From NCBI GenBank assembly GCA_044226395.1, contig JBGAHD010000003.1, positions 682,001 to 746,000 of the forward strand: a stretch of DNA of 64,000 nucleotides, read 5' to 3'. The translations under genes were made by a program, and so were the position numbers. The DNA comes from JBGAHD01 sp044226395. Its GTDB lineage: Bacteria > Pseudomonadota > Gammaproteobacteria > Xanthomonadales > Ahniellaceae. The notes under the pieces were generated by a model. That model saw nothing but the letters and a program-made list of their open reading frames with translations, did no database searches and was not told the DNA's origin. Of the stretch, positions 36,801 through 45,964 are shown piece after piece (position 1 is the stretch's first letter; each line of letters begins with the position of its first letter).

Positions 36801-36956
36801 TGCATGACCTTGATGACCCAGCGCAAGATTCGCCATCTGCCCGTGCTGCGCGGCGAACGCGTGGTCGGCGTGCTCTCGATCGGCGACTTGGTCAAGTCGG
36901 TGATCGAGGAGCAGGAGCGCGAGATCTCGCAGTTGCAGCGCTACATCGCCAGCTAG
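33840..36956 (+). CDS. Secreted beta-propeller protein, in frame with the CBS gene
   Basis: One open frame of 1038 codons. The N-terminus has a membrane-anchor or signal segment (MGVLVVGVTTFATLAW) and residues 85-880 consist of sialidase/VPS10-like propeller blades: DPTNDTIAYFASDGGGVWKT, DPSNPNVIYAGTGDLRFG, GLLRSADKGETWTLLG, DNGFVASGF and similar BNR-type motifs with Ser/Asp-box patterns. Such proteins are cell-surface glycan- or peptide-binding scaffolds. The last blade (GLPHVMVWDMSIDRGFTTL) stops abruptly where relatives continue to a closing strand, and the frame runs without a stop into the CBS-domain gene at 36528. I read this as a truncated propeller gene beside an intact CBS gene, not a true fusion. 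Confidence 0.78.
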   Translation: MKSTTAWGMGVLVVGVTTFATLAWVNEKDVGAEPWWQQAPSQHRSPSPGLLRALSLTYPTGDFQPAWVAQSAVAERKMPVGRPLGIGHAKSVVSPLALDPVSFTPLGPRPLGSGNTANAGRVNDIVVDPTNDTIAYFASDGGGVWKTTNCCSSATTWQVKTDFPEIASMAIGDLTIDPSNPNVIYAGTGDLRFGSFSFGAAGLLRSADKGETWTLLGTDVFNPLYAPSIGGYPQYQAIGQVAVDPNNSANLIVGTKTGLYFSYDTGANWTGPCYTNSFSTQRQDITGLLAIDQGSTTKLIAAVGTRGLPTPVQPDLVNNGANGVYTVNLPASGCPVAWTTSSRADNGFVASGFVDAIADGVPDTTFGRIELAVAPSDANVIYALVANSAARNVLGVWRSLDAGTTWTQRATAATVSAVSPGGTTCANAASGGSQMWYDAGLTVHPTNADIVYMSAVDLFRSSDGGANFNDLTCGYSTGNVHVDHHARAFVASDPSRLLLGSDGGMWYSSNATATTPSFIPLNSSVNTIEFYSGDITANFATSATPGINGGAQDNGCSWATWSGNPGPTSWTKQTFCGDGIFTRIEPVLAQRWYYSSQNGVVRATSAGPGGATSSIVPTTGGSWGGDRLSFVMPFEIYRYGVTDASGSGCTAASGCTRMIAGTYRVWETLAGGFPSSSWYINSPDLTKNNLIVGSDNRSFINQLTHAVSTPSMGMVGTNDGNVWMGFNLGAGTANSATWVNLTQGNAVLPNRPIMDVTHDPVNALVGYAAVGGFDQNTAATPGHVFQVTCTAQCASFTWANKTGNLPNIPVNTILANPNIPRQVFVGTDWGLYYTDDITVASPVWSRHEGLPHVMVWDMSIDRGFTTLAVSTLGGAIDRSKIPTTIRAISPATLEARMAKVSELLAGKGEQVYAIGPDEPVLAAIQMMADRSVGALLVMREGKLLGICSERDYARKVVLRGRSSAETAVWEIMTSPVFTVSPDDTVNICMTLMTQRKIRHLPVLRGERVVGVLSIGDLVKSVIEEQEREISQLQRYIAS
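36528..36956 (+). CDS. CBS-domain protein
   Basis: A 142-residue tandem-CBS protein starting MAKVSELLAGKGEQVYAIGP, exactly where stand-alone homologues start, with a CTGGAGG ribosome site five bases before the ATG. CBS 1: VLAAIQMMADRSVGALLVM, then ICSERDYARKVVLRG; CBS 2: IMTSPVFTVSPDDTVNICMT, then RHLPVLRGERVVGVLSIGD. Such small CBS pairs bind adenosyl ligands (AMP, ATP, NADH) and regulate partner enzymes in the cytosol. Because it lies in frame behind a secreted propeller protein, a readthrough product would put this domain outside the cell, which makes separate translation from 36528 much more likely. Confidence 0.8.
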   Translation: MAKVSELLAGKGEQVYAIGPDEPVLAAIQMMADRSVGALLVMREGKLLGICSERDYARKVVLRGRSSAETAVWEIMTSPVFTVSPDDTVNICMTLMTQRKIRHLPVLRGERVVGVLSIGDLVKSVIEEQEREISQLQRYIAS

Positions 36957-36965
36957 GCGTAGGCG

Positions 36966-38570
<1,605 letters not shown>

Positions 38571-38689
38571 TCGGAGTATCGCCGTGCGGCGCGGAGCGCC
38601 TGGGCGGGTATATGACCTTTGGTCATTCATTATAGGCCACGCCCCGCGGGCCCTGCACCCCCGCGGGCGATTGCTGCACAATCGAACGC

Positions 38690-41401
38690 ATGGCCGATAC
38701 CCGCGAATCCGAGTTCGTCGACACCGATATCCCGCTGCGCGAAGACGTCAACCGCCTGGGCAACCTGGTCGGCGAGGTCCTGGTCGATCAGGTCGGCCCC
38801 TGGCTGCTCGAGGCCGTCGAGCGCACGCGCCAGGCCGCGATCCGCCGGCGCGAGGACGGCGTGGCGTTGGACGAACTGGCGCAATCGATCCGCGGCCTGC
38901 CGCTGGATGTCGCCGAATCCCTAGTGCGCGCGTTCTCGAGCTATTTCCAGTTCGTGAACCTGGCCGAGCGCATCCACCGCGTGCGTCGTCGCCGCGAGCA
39001 TCAGCGCGCCGAAGCCTCGCCGCAACCGGGTGGCCTGCACGCGACCTTGCTCGAACTCAAGGCCGCCGGCGTGGGCCTGGACGAATTGCTGAGCCTGTTC
39101 GAGCGCATGTCGCTCGAACCGGTGTTCACCGCGCACCCGACCGAGGCCGTGCGTCGCTCGCTGCTGGAGAAAGAACACCTGATCGCGCGATGCCTGATCG
39201 ACGACCTCGACCGCACGCGCACGCCGCCCGAGCGGCAACTCGACGAAGCGCGCATGCGCATGGCCATCACCAGCGCCTGGCAGACCGCCGAGACCGCGGC
39301 CGTGCGACCGAGCGTGGCCGACGAAGTCGATCACGTGAGTTTCTATCTGGTCGACGTGCTTTATCGCGCCATTCCCGTGCTGTACGAGGAATTCGAGCGC
39401 GTGATCGCCGAGGTCTACGGCCGCGCGGTCAATCTGCCGGTGCTCGTGCGCTTCGGAAGTTGGGTCGGTGGCGACATGGATGGCAATCCCAATGTCGGCG
39501 CGGGAACCTATGCCGAGTCGTTGGCCAGTCATCGCGAGCTGATCGTCGGTCGCTACATCTCCGAGGTCAGTCATCTGTCGCGCATGCTCAGTCAATCGAT
39601 CGAGCGCGTCGCGGTCGACGATGCCGTGCAAGTGCGGCTGGCGCGCTATCGCGCGCTGCTGCCCGAAAACGCGGCGAAGCTGCGCCCGCGCCATCAGGAC
39701 ATGCCGTATCGCTTGTTGCTGCAACTGATCTGCGTGCGCCTGCGCGAGACCGCGCGCAATCATCCCGAGCGCGGTTACGCGTCGGCGAGCGAGTTGCTCG
39801 ATGATCTGACCTTGATCGACCGAAGCCTGCTGCAGCATCGCGGTCAGCATGCCGGCCACGCGCCGTTGCGACGGCTGATCCGGCGCGTGGAGACGTTCGG
39901 CTTTCATCTGGCCGCGCTCGACGCGCGCCAGGATTCGCGCGTGCATGCACGCGTGGTCGAGCGGCTTAGTGGCGATGCGTCGTGGTCGACGTCCGATGAA
40001 GTCACGCGCCGCGCCGTGTTGTCGCGTTTGCCGGGCAAGGATGGCGTGCGGCTGGGCGAGGACGATCAACAAGCGCGCGACGTGCTCGCCGTTTTCGCCG
40101 CCATGGCCGAGGCGCGTCGTCGTCACGGCGAGCGCGCGGTGGGCGTGTACATCATCAGCATGACGCGCGCGGCCAGCGACGTGCAGGCCGTGCTCGCGCT
40201 CGCGCGCGCCGCGGGTCTGGTCGATGGCGAAGGTCGCGTGCCGCTCGACGTGGCGCCGCTGTTCGAGACCATCGAGGACTTGCGCGGCGCGCCCGCGATC
40301 ATCGGCGCGCTGCTCGACGACGCCGACTATCGCGCGCATCTCGGCGCGCGGGGTCGGCAAATGGTGATGCTGGGCTATTCCGATTCGTGCAAGGACGGCG
40401 GTTTGCTCGCCTCGCGCTGGGCTTTGCAGCGCGCGCAGGTCGAGCTGACCGAATTGGCGCGCGCGCGCGGCATCGCGCTCGCGTTCTTCCACGGTCGTGG
40501 CGGTTCGATCAGCCGCGGCGGCGGCAAGACCGAGCGCGCGGTGATGGCCGCGCCGCGCGGTTCCATCGATGGACGCCTGCGCCTGACCGAACAGGGCGAA
40601 GTGATTCATCGCAACTACGGCATGCGCGCGATCGCCTTGCGCAGCCTCGAGCAGACTGCGGCCGCGGTCGTGCGCGCGACCTTGCGTCCACGTCCACCCG
40701 AGCCCCGCGAGGCGCGCTGGCGCGAAGCGATGAGCGTCATCGCCAGCGCCGGCGAAGAGCGCTATCGCGACCTGATCTATCGCGCCGAGGGCTTTGTCGA
40801 GTATTTCCGCCGCGCCACGCCGATCGACGTGATCGAGCGCATGCGCATGGGCTCGCGACCGCCGAAGCGTCAGGCCGGCGTCGGTGGCATCGATTCCTTG
40901 CGCGCGATTCCCTGGGTCTTCGCGTGGTCGCAGACGCGCTGCAATCTGTCGGCGTGGTATGGCGTTGGCGCGGGCCTCGAGGCCGGCATCGCGCGTTTCG
41001 GCGCGCCGCTGTTGCGCGAGATGGCCAGCGACTGGCCGTTCTTTCGCACCTTGCTCGACGATGTCGAGATGGTGCTGGCCAAGTCCGATCTCGCGATCGC
41101 GCGCGCGTATTCGCGCCTGGCCGGTGACTTGCACGAACGCTTCTTCCCGATGATCGAAGACGAATTCGCGCGCACCGAACGCCTGATCCTGCAATTGAAG
41201 GGCGCCGATCGCGTGCTCGCCGGCGATCGCCGACTCCGCTTGTCGATTCGCCTGCGCAATCCCTATGTCGATCCGATCAGCCTGATCCAGGCCGATCTGC
41301 TCGAACGCTGGCGCGCCAGTGGCGCGGCCGAGGACGATCGCTTTCGCACCTTGGTGTCGACCGTCAACGGGATTTCCGCCGGTCTGCAAAACACGGGTTG
41401 A
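38690..41401 (+). CDS. ppc: Phosphoenolpyruvate carboxylase
   Basis: A 903-residue PEP carboxylase (EC 4.1.1.31), which adds bicarbonate to PEP to give oxaloacetate for the TCA cycle. The catalytic His is in VFTAHPTEAVRRSL near residue 148; the glycine-rich active loop FHGRGGSISRGGG is near 600-612; RNPYVDPISLIQADLL and the invariant C-terminal NTG (AGLQNTG) are present. LTLxxDxR-like conserved Arg residues lie between. It is full-length (E. coli 883). ATG 38690 follows CACAATCGAACGC without a strong ribosome site, but the family N-terminus PLREDVNRLGNLVGEVL fits. With pckG nearby, both directions of PEP-oxaloacetate interconversion are covered. Confidence 0.96.
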   Translation: MADTRESEFVDTDIPLREDVNRLGNLVGEVLVDQVGPWLLEAVERTRQAAIRRREDGVALDELAQSIRGLPLDVAESLVRAFSSYFQFVNLAERIHRVRRRREHQRAEASPQPGGLHATLLELKAAGVGLDELLSLFERMSLEPVFTAHPTEAVRRSLLEKEHLIARCLIDDLDRTRTPPERQLDEARMRMAITSAWQTAETAAVRPSVADEVDHVSFYLVDVLYRAIPVLYEEFERVIAEVYGRAVNLPVLVRFGSWVGGDMDGNPNVGAGTYAESLASHRELIVGRYISEVSHLSRMLSQSIERVAVDDAVQVRLARYRALLPENAAKLRPRHQDMPYRLLLQLICVRLRETARNHPERGYASASELLDDLTLIDRSLLQHRGQHAGHAPLRRLIRRVETFGFHLAALDARQDSRVHARVVERLSGDASWSTSDEVTRRAVLSRLPGKDGVRLGEDDQQARDVLAVFAAMAEARRRHGERAVGVYIISMTRAASDVQAVLALARAAGLVDGEGRVPLDVAPLFETIEDLRGAPAIIGALLDDADYRAHLGARGRQMVMLGYSDSCKDGGLLASRWALQRAQVELTELARARGIALAFFHGRGGSISRGGGKTERAVMAAPRGSIDGRLRLTEQGEVIHRNYGMRAIALRSLEQTAAAVVRATLRPRPPEPREARWREAMSVIASAGEERYRDLIYRAEGFVEYFRRATPIDVIERMRMGSRPPKRQAGVGGIDSLRAIPWVFAWSQTRCNLSAWYGVGAGLEAGIARFGAPLLREMASDWPFFRTLLDDVEMVLAKSDLAIARAYSRLAGDLHERFFPMIEDEFARTERLILQLKGADRVLAGDRRLRLSIRLRNPYVDPISLIQADLLERWRASGAAEDDRFRTLVSTVNGISAGLQNTG

Positions 41402-41411
41402 GCGCGACGGC

Positions 41412-42278
41412 TCAGTGCGCCGCGCGCTCGTCGACGCCGTCCATGTCGAAGACGATGGATTCGAGCTTCATGCCGGCATTGCGCTGCACGGCGAAGTGCA
41501 GGTGCGGCCCGGTCGAAAAGCCGCTGTTGCCCGACAAGCCCAGCGGCGTGCCAACGTCGACGCGTTGACCCAGCTTGACCAAGGCGCCGCGCGGCGCCAG
41601 ATGCGCGTAGATCGCCATCGTGCCGTCGTCGTGCAGCACGCGCACCACATTGGAGCGCTCGGCGAATTCGGCGCGCGCCTGACCGTTGATCTCGAAATCA
41701 TCGCGCACATGCATCACCACGCCCGCGCGCGCGGCGAGCACGGGCGTGCCTTCCTCGACGGCGAAGTCGAGCGCGTAGCGCGATTGCACGTCCTGATGAC
41801 TGTGCGTGCCCTCGAAGCCTTGGTCGAGCGTCCACGCCTGATCCGCCGCGAAGGGCACGACGTAGCGCGCCGCGGCGGACGACGTGGCGCCGGGACGCCC
41901 CGGCACGGCCTCGCCGATGATGGCGAAATCGCCTTCGCTCGCGCCCGCCGCGATGCGCACGTCGACCACGCGCTGTTCGGCCAGTGCCGGCACTACCACG
42001 CGCAAGGGCAAGGTCGGATCGGCTTGAACGCCCACGGCGCGATCGAAGCGCAGTTCGAATTGCAGCGGGCCGGCGATGAGATTGCGCACGTAGTGGCGCT
42101 TGCCGTTGTCGATGTCCTCGACGCGCACGCGATAGAAATCCTGATCGACTGGCGCCAGCGGTCCGCTCACTTGCGCCGTCGCCGTGGGCGCCATGCCGCC
42201 ACCGCCCGCGCGCGTGTACCAGACCACGCCGATCGCGAGCGCCGCGCCCAACCAGACGTAAGCGCGGGCGCGATTCAT
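41412..42278 (-). CDS. M23 family metallopeptidase
   Basis: A 288-residue LytM/M23 protein with an N-terminal membrane anchor or signal (AYVWLGAALAIGVVWYTRAG) and a C-terminal peptidase domain: HQDVQSRYALDFAVEEGTPVLAARAG (the first zinc His and Asp appear as SHQDV/YALDF), and HLHFAVQRN, the HxH motif. The residues 40-160 form a beta-rich region probably for substrate binding. Such enzymes cut peptide cross-links in peptidoglycan or work as amidase activators. The conserved first zinc ligand in most M23 proteins is an HxxxD arrangement; here the aligned residues are Tyr-Ala-Leu-Asp, so activity should be checked. It ends against the ppc stop and follows sdaA on the same strand. Confidence 0.82.
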   Translation of the reverse strand: MNRARAYVWLGAALAIGVVWYTRAGGGGMAPTATAQVSGPLAPVDQDFYRVRVEDIDNGKRHYVRNLIAGPLQFELRFDRAVGVQADPTLPLRVVVPALAEQRVVDVRIAAGASEGDFAIIGEAVPGRPGATSSAAARYVVPFAADQAWTLDQGFEGTHSHQDVQSRYALDFAVEEGTPVLAARAGVVMHVRDDFEINGQARAEFAERSNVVRVLHDDGTMAIYAHLAPRGALVKLGQRVDVGTPLGLSGNSGFSTGPHLHFAVQRNAGMKLESIVFDMDGVDERAAH

Positions 42279-42297
42279 GAGCGAGGCGCGTCCGGGC

Positions 42298-43680
42298 TCA
42301 GCATTCGATGACGTTGACCGCGAGGCCGCCGCGCGAGGTTTCCTTGTACTTGTCCTGCATGTCGCGGCCGGTGTCGCGCATGGTGCGGATCACTTTGTCC
42401 AGCGACACGCGATGCTTGCCATCGCCGCGCATCGCCATGCGCTGGGCATTGATCGCCTTGACCGCGCCCATCGCATTGCGCTCGATGCAGGGAATCTGCA
42501 CCAGGCCGCCGATCGGATCGCAAGTCAGACCGAGGTTATGTTCCATGCCGATCTCGGCGGCGTTCTCAACCTGATAGATCGTGCCGCCGATCGCGGCGGT
42601 CAAACCGCCGGCGGCCATCGAACAGGCCACGCCGACCTCACCTTGGCAACCGACTTCGGCGCCCGAGATCGAAGCATTTTCCTTGTACAGAATGCCGATC
42701 GCGCCGGCCGTGAGCAGAAAATCGATGATGCCCTGCTCGTTGGCGCCGGGCACGAAGCGATCGTAGTAATGCATCACCGCCGGGATGATGCCGGCCGCGC
42801 CATTGGTCGGCGCGGTCACCACGCGTCCGCCAGCGGCGTTTTCTTCGTTGACCGCGAGCGCGTAGAGATTGACCCAGTCGAGAATGGTCAACGGATCTTT
42901 CAAGGCCGCTTCCGGGCGACCGGACAATTCCGCCGCCATGCCCGGCGCGCGACGCTGCACGTTCAAGCCACCCGGCAAGGTGCCGGCCTCGCGCGTGCCT
43001 CGCGCGACGCACGATTGCATGGCCTGCCAGATCGTGAGCAAGCCCGCGCGGATCTCGGCGTCGCTACGCCAGGCGCGTTCATTGGCCATCATCACCTGCG
43101 CGATGCTCAGGCGATGTTCCTCGCACAAGCGCAGCAGTTCGTCGCCGGTGGTGAAGTGATGGGGCAGGGGCGTGGTGTCGGCGACGATGCGATCCTCGGC
43201 CGCTTCGTCCTGATTGACCACGAAGCCACCGCCGACCGAGTAGTAGTCGCGCGTGGCCAGCACCTGATCGCCCTCGCCATACGCGGTGAAGCGCATGCCG
43301 TTGGAGTGATAGGGCAGCTTCTGACGCTTGTTGAACACCAGATCGCTCTTCTCGTCGAAGGCGATCTCGTGACGGCCGAGCAGACGGATGGTCTTGTCCT
43401 GACGCACGCGCGCCAGACGCGTGGGAATGCCATCGGGGTCGATGCGATCGGGCCATTCGCCTTCCAGGCCCAGGATCACGGCCTTGTCGGTGCCGTGGCC
43501 GCGACCGGTGTGCGCGAGCGAGCCGTACAGCTCGGCGCGCACGCGCTTGGCCTGCGTCAGGGTGCCGCGCTCATCGAGCCAGCGGCCGACGAAGCGCGCG
43601 GCCGCGCGCATCGGGCCCACGGTGTGCGAGCTGGAAGGGCCAATGCCGATCTTGAACAGGTCGAAGACGCTGACAGCCAT
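42298..43680 (-). CDS. sdaA: L-serine dehydratase, iron-sulfur type
   Basis: A 460-residue single-chain L-serine ammonia-lyase (EC 4.3.1.17), giving pyruvate and ammonia. The N-terminal domain starts SVFDLFKIGIGPSSSHTVGP, the family signature. The catalytic domain carries the 4Fe-4S cysteines and neighbours: AEVGCQGEVGVACSMAAGG, MEHNLGLTCDPIGGLVQIPC and the final IERNAMGAVKAINAQRMAM. Its length matches E. coli SdaA/SdaB (about 454). Gene start ATG 43680 lacks a strong ribosome site. It is followed after 19 bases by the M23 peptidase gene on the same strand, and a glutaredoxin-like gene starts divergently. Confidence 0.95.
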   Translation of the reverse strand: MAVSVFDLFKIGIGPSSSHTVGPMRAAARFVGRWLDERGTLTQAKRVRAELYGSLAHTGRGHGTDKAVILGLEGEWPDRIDPDGIPTRLARVRQDKTIRLLGRHEIAFDEKSDLVFNKRQKLPYHSNGMRFTAYGEGDQVLATRDYYSVGGGFVVNQDEAAEDRIVADTTPLPHHFTTGDELLRLCEEHRLSIAQVMMANERAWRSDAEIRAGLLTIWQAMQSCVARGTREAGTLPGGLNVQRRAPGMAAELSGRPEAALKDPLTILDWVNLYALAVNEENAAGGRVVTAPTNGAAGIIPAVMHYYDRFVPGANEQGIIDFLLTAGAIGILYKENASISGAEVGCQGEVGVACSMAAGGLTAAIGGTIYQVENAAEIGMEHNLGLTCDPIGGLVQIPCIERNAMGAVKAINAQRMAMRGDGKHRVSLDKVIRTMRDTGRDMQDKYKETSRGGLAVNVIEC

Positions 43681-43742
43681 GGTCGTCGCAAGCCGCCGAA
43701 AAGGTGTGGCATTGTAGCCGCAGACTCGACCGGGCTCGCACG

Positions 43743-43979
43743 ATGCGCCTCATTCTTTATCGACGCAGCAGTTGTCACTTGTGCGAATTGGCCGAGCAGG
43801 CGTTGCTGGCGGCCGGGGCCGACACATTCGAGCGCGTGGAGATCGGCTGGGAAGGCGAGTTATCCGAAATCTACGGCTGGCGCATCCCCGTGCTGCGCGT
43901 GGAGCCCGACGGTCGCGAACTCGACTGGCCGTTCGACAGTTTCAGCGCGCGGCGATTCCTCGACGCGCGCGAAGCCTGA
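43743..43979 (+). CDS. Glutaredoxin family protein (DUF836)
   Basis: A 78-residue thioredoxin-fold protein starting RLILYRRSSCHLCELAEQAL with a CxxC motif Cys-His-Leu-Cys, followed by YGWRIPVLRVEPDGRELDWP containing the cis-proline (IPVL) typical of the fold. This is the DUF836 branch of short glutaredoxin-like proteins in proteobacteria; its partner is unknown. It is divergent from sdaA (62 bases between) and converges on the YceI gene. An upstream in-frame start at 43704 is not supported. Confidence 0.85.
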   Translation: MRLILYRRSSCHLCELAEQALLAAGADTFERVEIGWEGELSEIYGWRIPVLRVEPDGRELDWPFDSFSARRFLDAREA

Positions 43980-43991
43980 AGTCTTGCGTGC

Positions 43992-44546
43992 TCACGCCTT
44001 GGGCTTGAGCGTCAATGCGACCTTGACCGTGACCGCGTGGCCGATCACCGTTTCGTCGGCCCAGTCGCCGCCGCCGACGTCGAAGGCGGTGCGGTCGAGC
44101 GAGACGTTGGCCACGAGCTTGGCGCCAGCGCCCTCGGCGCTCCACGTGAACGGAAACTTCAACGCCACGGTCTTATCGCGAATGGTCAGCTTGGCCTCGC
44201 AGACATAACCGCCTTTCGCAGCATCGGCCGCACACGACTCCGTCACGAACCGCGCCGTCTTGAATTTCTCCGTCCAGAAAAAGTCCGACGTGCCCAAGGT
44301 CGAATCGCGCTCGGCGTTCTGCGTGTCGGCCGAGGTCATGTCGATGCTGACGTCGAAACTCGTCTTGGCCGGATCGGCGGCGTCGAAAGCGATCTTGGCG
44401 TCGAAGCGCTTGAACGCGCCGGTGAAGGCTTCGCCTTGATAGCTGCCTTCGAAGCTCAAGGTGCTGCCGGTATCGACGGTCCAGTCGGCGGCGCGCGTCG
44501 ACAGGGGCGCGAGGGCAAGCAGGCACAGCAGGGCACGCGAGGTCAT
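43992..44546 (-). CDS. YceI family periplasmic protein (first of two)
   Basis: A 184-residue protein with a signal peptide (MTSRALLCLLALAPLSTRAA) followed by the YceI lipocalin-like fold: WTVDTGSTLSFEGSYQGEAF, RFDAKIAFDAADPAKTSFD, and a C-terminal GDWADETVIGHAVTVKVALT. YceI proteins form an eight-stranded barrel that binds polyisoprenoid or amphiphilic ligands. GGAGATG before the ATG is a good ribosome site. It is the third gene of a YceI-cytochrome b561-YceI cluster (17-base gap), a pairing often seen with the cytochrome b561 membrane protein. Confidence 0.92.
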   Translation of the reverse strand: MTSRALLCLLALAPLSTRAADWTVDTGSTLSFEGSYQGEAFTGAFKRFDAKIAFDAADPAKTSFDVSIDMTSADTQNAERDSTLGTSDFFWTEKFKTARFVTESCAADAAKGGYVCEAKLTIRDKTVALKFPFTWSAEGAGAKLVANVSLDRTAFDVGGGDWADETVIGHAVTVKVALTLKPKA

Positions 44547-44563
44547 GCGGGCATCTCCGAAGA

Positions 44564-45235
44564 TCAGGGTTTCGTGGGATCAATGGGCGTCGGCGCGGGC
44601 GCGGCGGTGTCGAGCGGCGTCGGCGCGGTGATGGTCAGACTGGCGGGCAAGGGCGCGGGTGCCTTCGCGGGCGAAGGCGCGCGACCGCGTCCCAGCAGCA
44701 TGCGCGACAGCGTATCGTCGCGATCGACCAGATGATGCTTGATCGCCGCTGCCGCATGCACCAGCACCACGGCGGCGATGAGCCACGCCATCCAGTAATG
44801 CGCCGCGCCGGCCAGCGCCTTGAGCGCGGGATCGGGACCACTCAGGCTCGGCAGGGTCACGAGGTTGAACCACTTCAGCGGAAAATTCGCGGCCGAGTTG
44901 AACAACCAGCCCGACAGCGGCATCGCGATCAACAGCGCATACAAAGCCAAATGCAATGCATGCGCCGCGGCCTTCTGCCAGCCCGGCATGTTGTCCGGCA
45001 TCGGCGGTCGGCGGCCGTCGAAGAACAAGCGCCAGATCAGCCGGATCAGCATCAGCGCGAGCACGGTCAGACCGAAGGACTTGTGCAGCAGATAGACCTT
45101 GAACTTGTCGGGCGTGTTGGCCATCGAGGTCATCACCGCGCCGACGATCAACAGCGTGATCACGCTGATCGAGATCAGCCAGTGCAGGGCGCGCGTCACG
45201 CCGCCCCAGGCTTGGTCATTGCTGCGCCAGCTCAT
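44564..45235 (-). CDS. Cytochrome b561-type membrane protein
   Basis: A 223-residue four-helix di-haem cytochrome b of the bacterial b561/YodB family: helix 1 with VTRALHWLISISVITLLIVG and its haem-ligand His, helix 2 with LLHKSFGLTVLALMLIRLIW, helix 3 with AAHALHLALYALLIAMPLSGW, helix 4 with WMAWLIAAVVLVHAAAAIKHH; paired His in helices 1, 2, 3 and 4 fit the haem ligands. The C-terminus is a Pro/Ala/Thr-rich tail of 50 residues. It may carry electrons from quinol. GAGGGGACGTGAC before the ATG; the two YceI genes flank it with 1- and 17-base gaps, so the three form one operon. Confidence 0.9.
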   Translation of the reverse strand: MSWRSNDQAWGGVTRALHWLISISVITLLIVGAVMTSMANTPDKFKVYLLHKSFGLTVLALMLIRLIWRLFFDGRRPPMPDNMPGWQKAAAHALHLALYALLIAMPLSGWLFNSAANFPLKWFNLVTLPSLSGPDPALKALAGAAHYWMAWLIAAVVLVHAAAAIKHHLVDRDDTLSRMLLGRGRAPSPAKAPAPLPASLTITAPTPLDTAAPAPTPIDPTKP

Positions 45236-45236
45236 G

Positions 45237-45824
45237 TCACGTCCCCTCGTCGTTGTCTTTCTTGGCGCGATTGCCCTCGATTTCCAGGCGAATCTCGACC
45301 TCGTCGCCCACCGCCGGCAACAAGCGCGTCATGCCGAACTCGGAGCGCTTGAGCGTTAGCGTGGCCGAAAAACCGGCCGTATACAAAAACGAAAACGTAT
45401 GCCGACCGATGCGATTCAAGGTCACGTCGAAGGCGATTGGGCGCGTGACGCCATGCAAGGTCAACTGGCCTTCGAGACGACCGCGATGCGCGTCGATCGG
45501 GGTCAGCTTGTCGCTGACGAAATGCATGGTGGGAAAGCGCTCGGCGTCGAACAGATCACGGCGCACTTTCTTTTCCCACTCGGCATCGCCCATGTACAGC
45601 GAGTCGACGGCGATGGTCGCGTCGACGCGCGCGGTCGACCAATCGTCGGGGTCGAACACGAACTCGCCGCTGACGCCAGGAAAACGCCCGAGCGAATGCG
45701 TGAAGCCCAGGTGGCTGGCGAAGAACAGCACCTGCGTGTGCACGGTATCGAACTGAAACGTCGTCGGCTTGGCCTGCGCGCCTCCGGCGAACAGACACAG
45801 CACCGCGACCAACCACGCTCTCAT
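45237..45824 (-). CDS. YceI family periplasmic protein (second of two)
   Basis: A 195-residue YceI protein, first gene of the cytochrome b561 cluster. Signal peptide MRAWLVAVLCLFAGGAQAK, then TFQFDTVHTQVLFFASHLGF, GEFVFDPDDWSTARVDATIA, FPTMHFVSDKLTPID, and HGVTRPIAFDVTLNRIGRH, all typical YceI strands. ATG 45824 has an excellent AGGAGGCGG site; the in-frame ATG at 45857 lacks one and would spoil the signal peptide. It shares little with the other YceI protein of the cluster beyond the fold, which suggests two different ligands or steps. Confidence 0.93.
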   Translation of the reverse strand: MRAWLVAVLCLFAGGAQAKPTTFQFDTVHTQVLFFASHLGFTHSLGRFPGVSGEFVFDPDDWSTARVDATIAVDSLYMGDAEWEKKVRRDLFDAERFPTMHFVSDKLTPIDAHRGRLEGQLTLHGVTRPIAFDVTLNRIGRHTFSFLYTAGFSATLTLKRSEFGMTRLLPAVGDEVEIRLEIEGNRAKKDNDEGT

Positions 45825-45964
45825 GTCCCGCCTCCTGGCTAAAACCGCACCTTGCACCCGGCTACGTTAGCGCGGCGTCGAGGTCGCGGCTATGCTCGCG
45901 CGGTCCGCAGCCCGCGCAAGCGCCGCTTGCGCGGATGCATGCGACGCCGCGGGAGGCGGTGACG

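Noticed and set aside
33840..36956. Genuine propeller-CBS fusion protein
   Set aside because: The CBS part has its own ribosome site and complete N-terminus, and the two halves belong to different cell compartments.
38921..41389. Long open frame on the minus strand opposite ppc, and similar antisense frames opposite the propeller kinase (46019-48373) and fadE
   Set aside because: They mirror conserved enzymes on the other strand, are Arg/Ala/His-rich without domains, and are expected in high-GC DNA where stop codons are rare in the antisense frames.
41412..42278. Calling the M23 protein catalytically active with certainty
   Set aside because: The HxH motif is clear but the first zinc-ligand motif is not of the standard form, so activity is left open.
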